Source: Candidatus Nanohaloarchaea archaeon
GTDB lineage: Archaea > EX4484-52 > GLR71
NCBI GenBank assembly: GCA_030636885.1
Contig: DAOVVY010000055.1
Span: 1-5,853, forward strand
DNA: 5,853 bases
Direction: 5' to 3'
Shown: one piece after another, positions 4,488 through 5,853 of the stretch
Numbering within the stretch: position 1 is the first letter of the stretch
Layout of the letters: every line of letters begins with the position of its first letter
Translations under genes and position numbers: made by a program
Notes under the pieces: generated by a model
The model's input: only the letters and a program-made list of their open reading frames with translations
Told to the model about the DNA's origin: nothing
The model's database searches: none

Positions 4488-4568
4488 CCCAAAAGGTAAT
4501 GATTCGAAGATCGTCATCTGATTGCGACTAAGTCGAGTATGAAGATGTGAACACCAAATGAACCTGGG
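4488..4568 (+). ncRNA. Box C/D guide sRNA, predicted to direct 2'-O-methylation of 23S U2552 (A-loop)
   Basis: The order is: stem GGT (4495-4497), box C ATGATTC (4499-4505), a 12-nt guide (4506-4517), box D' CTGA (4518-4521), a 17-nt spacer with a CGAC-TAA-GTCG hairpin, box C' ATGAAGA (4539-4545), a second 12-nt guide (4546-4557), box D ATGA (4558-4561) and closing stem ACC (4562-4564). CCC (4488-4490) with GGG (4566-4568) extends the stem. G4501-A4561 and A4502-G4560 form the sheared pairs of a kink-turn, and T4504-A4558 replaces the usual G-C. The D guide GTGAACACC (4547-4555) is perfectly complementary to 39-47 of the 23S A-loop. The fifth base before box D, A4553, faces T41, the E. coli U2552 equivalent. 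It would work with L7Ae, Nop5 and fibrillarin. It lies 24 bases after tRNA-Arg and ends 7 bases before a convergent gene. Confidence 0.88.
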
Positions 4569-4575
4569 AATATAT

Positions 4576-5097
4576 CTATATTTCTCTTAATTTTTCAAGG
4601 ATGACTGATGACCTTGCAAGGCGTGCGCTTAGATTGGTTATATGTCCCGTCTTGAATGCGGGATTCAGTCCGTTTGCTTCAAACATCTTAAACAGTCCTT
4701 CTGTCTTTTCAGTTGTGGCTAAGATCTCGCTGTAATGCGCGGCTCTTACTGCACCTGTGCCTACTCGTCCAAGGCTACCTAGGAGCGGTAGGAACAATAG
4801 GATACTGAACCATCTTTTTTTCAAGAATTCTATCTTTGAGTAACTGAGTGTGTAATCAATTAATATGTCGCTTGCAAAAAGAAGAATTATCAGATGATCT
4901 AATTTTTGAAGGATGTGTTCTTGTTCGGGTGTAAGCACTATTGAAAATTTTATGAATATTGTTAGAATTATCACTAATATTAATACAGGTGTTATCTTTT
5001 TGATCAGTATTTTTGTTGTTCTTAGATGTCTGCTCTTGTATTTTTTCCCTGCATCCTTCTGGAGTCCTTTTGTTTTTATGGAGATTGGTTGTGTCAT
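4576..5097 (-). CDS. Hypothetical membrane protein with three predicted helices (weak voltage-sensor-like pattern)
   Basis: I do not recognise this 173-residue protein with confidence. A basic N-terminus (residues 7-35, rich in K and R) precedes a first hydrophobic helix (about 36-56, ITPVLILVIILTIFIKFSIV). Helix two spans about 66-84 (LDHLIILLFASDILIDYTLS) and helix three about 95-112 (RWFSILLFLPLLGSLGRVG). A soluble, probably helical C-terminal tail of some 60 residues follows. The acidic residues inside helix two and the K-K-R-W entry to helix three recall S2-S3 of voltage-sensor domains in the ion-transport family, but there is no arginine-repeat S4 and no pore selectivity sequence, so a channel function is not supported. 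Its ATG overlaps the stop codon of the upstream DUF5658-like gene (ATGA, 5094-5097), so the two are translationally coupled. It may assist or partner that protein. Confidence 0.75.
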   Translation of the reverse strand: MTQPISIKTKGLQKDAGKKYKSRHLRTTKILIKKITPVLILVIILTIFIKFSIVLTPEQEHILQKLDHLIILLFASDILIDYTLSYSKIEFLKKRWFSILLFLPLLGSLGRVGTGAVRAAHYSEILATTEKTEGLFKMFEANGLNPAFKTGHITNLSARLARSSVILEKLREI

Positions 5098-5423
5098 TTT
5101 TCGTCCTCTGCATATTTTTCAATGATTATATAATTATGAACTACTGTAAATGCATATATTAAGGTGAATATGAATAGTAATGTGTTTGCTGCAAGGATGT
5201 TTGTGTTGGATATGTAGTATAAGATGGTGCCTAACATAACAAGATCAAATAGTTTAAACAATATAAAATCTCTGTTGCTTAATTTAAGGAAAAATTTTGC
5301 GACTGGGTTCTCTTCAACTTCTATACCCTCTTGGTTTACAAGTTCGCAAGTCTCAACAGTGTCTGTGGTCCAAAGGACTGTTAAAATTACAAATAATGCA
5401 ATAGTCATAACTGAGAGTATCAT
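5094..5423 (-). CDS. DUF5658-like small membrane protein
   Basis: The 109-residue product matches the DUF5658 pattern as I remember it. A first helix (about 3-19) ends in the DTVETCELVNQ motif (D21, T25), followed by an acidic stretch and E38-N39-P40 (the ExNP motif). A second helix with an embedded lysine (K57-LFDLVMLGTILYY) comes next, then a third helix (about 78-95) with VVHNYI (94-99) at its end. The function of the family is not known; it sits in the cytoplasmic membrane. No ribosome binding site precedes ATG 5423, but a TATA box centred about 27 bases upstream predicts a leaderless transcript that begins at or next to the ATG. Its stop overlaps the start of the next gene by four bases. 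The SpoIIM-family gene upstream ends 53 bases before it. Confidence 0.78.
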   Translation of the reverse strand: MILSVMTIALFVILTVLWTTDTVETCELVNQEGIEVEENPVAKFFLKLSNRDFILFKLFDLVMLGTILYYISNTNILAANTLLFIFTLIYAFTVVHNYIIIEKYAEDEK

Positions 5424-5446
5424 AGTTGTATATTAGAACCGAAATA

Positions 5447-5455
5447 CTTATATAG
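5447..5455 (-). promoter_or_regulatory. TATA box for the DUF5658-like gene
   Basis: On the minus strand this reads CTATATAAG. Its centre is about 27 bases from ATG 5423, so the transcript would start at the initiation codon. This marks the DUF5658-like gene as the head of a two-gene transcript separate from, or in addition to, the SpoIIM-family gene. Confidence 0.55.
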
Positions 5456-5476
5456 TCGGAGGGTCTTTTAGTTTTG

Positions 5477-5853
5477 TTATAGTATCGGAGTTATAAATAC
5501 TTCAAGAAATGCGGCACCGATTATGATTAATGTTGCAATCATAAATAATTTTAATGAATCTTTTATGATTATGTCTGTCTTGTGACTTTTAGTTAGGCCT
5601 ATGGATAATATTGTTCCTGCAATACCTGCTATACAGTATGCTGCAATTTCTGGAATTCCATGTAATGCTATGCTTGATAATCCTTGAAATAGTGCAAATG
5701 CCAGTGCTATCAGTTTTGAGTTATAGGATGTGATCATTTCTTTTCCTATATTTCCAATAAATATTCCGACTACAGCAGCATTCCAGCTTAGGATAAATAT
5801 TGCGCCAGTACCAAAGACAAATGATACGAAAAATGAAAGTATCATGACTTTTA
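5477..5853 (-). CDS. SpoIIM-family (DUF95) integral membrane protein, N-terminus cut off by the window
   Basis: The visible C-terminal part has the family hallmarks, counted from Met 5845. FGTGAIFILSWNAAVVG (11-27) is the first conserved helix with its WN pair. HGIPEIAAYCIAGIAG (62-77) is the signature GxPE helix. The closing AAFLEVFITP (111-120) carries the usual late glutamate. About four membrane helices are visible. Family proteins are normally some 180-210 residues, while Met 5845 would give only 122. The frame stays open to the window edge, so the true start probably lies beyond 5853. SpoIIM takes part in peptidoglycan remodelling in sporulating bacteria, but archaeal members have no cell wall of that type and their role is unknown. 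The gene reads toward the DUF5658-like gene. Confidence 0.85.
   Translation of the reverse strand, partial: KVMILSFFVSFVFGTGAIFILSWNAAVVGIFIGNIGKEMITSYNSKLIALAFALFQGLSSIALHGIPEIAAYCIAGIAGTILSIGLTKSHKTDIIIKDSLKLFMIATLIIIGAAFLEVFITPIL

Noticed and set aside
1..5853. CRISPR array, insertion sequence or prophage
   Set aside because: I found no regularly spaced direct repeats, transposase motifs, terminal inverted repeats or phage genes.

Overview
The window looks like a piece of a low-GC archaeal chromosome. Four things point to archaea: the archaeal-style 3' end of a 23S rRNA, an archaeal-type RNase P RNA, a Sec61-beta gene, and a tRNA intron with a bulge-helix-bulge (BHB) splice motif next to a box C/D guide RNA. 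The AT-rich spacers, TATA-like boxes, purine-rich GGTG-type ribosome binding sites and short genes would suit a DPANN lineage such as Woesearchaeota or Pacearchaeota. That placement is an impression, not a phylogeny.

Layout. Bases 1-350 are the 3' end of 23S rRNA (A-loop, sarcin-ricin loop, 3' domain), followed by a hairpin plus T-tract terminator. On the minus strand, 544-1557 encodes an AbrB-PhoU fusion regulator. Across an AT-rich divergent spacer, a plus-strand pair encodes a small P-loop NTPase/kinase-like protein (1724-2266) and a CYTH triphosphate-tunnel protein (2278-2820). A structured leader then precedes RNase P RNA (2986-3266). It is followed by a 52-residue Sec61-beta gene that appears to start at ATT (3295-3453) and an endonuclease IV-family TIM-barrel protein (3497-4303). 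Next come tRNA-Arg(TCT) with a 46-nt intron inside its T-loop (4344-4464) and a box C/D guide sRNA (4488-4568). The right end is a minus-strand run of membrane proteins: a partial SpoIIM-family protein, a DUF5658-like protein and a three-helix protein, the last two overlapping by 4 bases.

How it fits together. The strongest discovery is the C/D sRNA. Its D guide is complementary over 9 nt to the 23S A-loop at the other end of this same window. The N+5 rule puts the methylation on T41, the equivalent of E. coli U2552, a classic 2'-O-methyl site. Its terminal kink-turn departs from both box consensus sequences, but the two changes compensate each other. The sRNA lies just downstream of the intron-split tRNA, so the window joins an rRNA target, its guide, a tRNA that needs splicing and the tRNA 5'-processing RNA. 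Other points of note are an A in place of the nearly invariant G2661 of the sarcin-ricin loop, an AUU start on a conserved translocase gene, and a two-gene version of the P-loop kinase plus CYTH pairing known as a fusion in plant TTM proteins.
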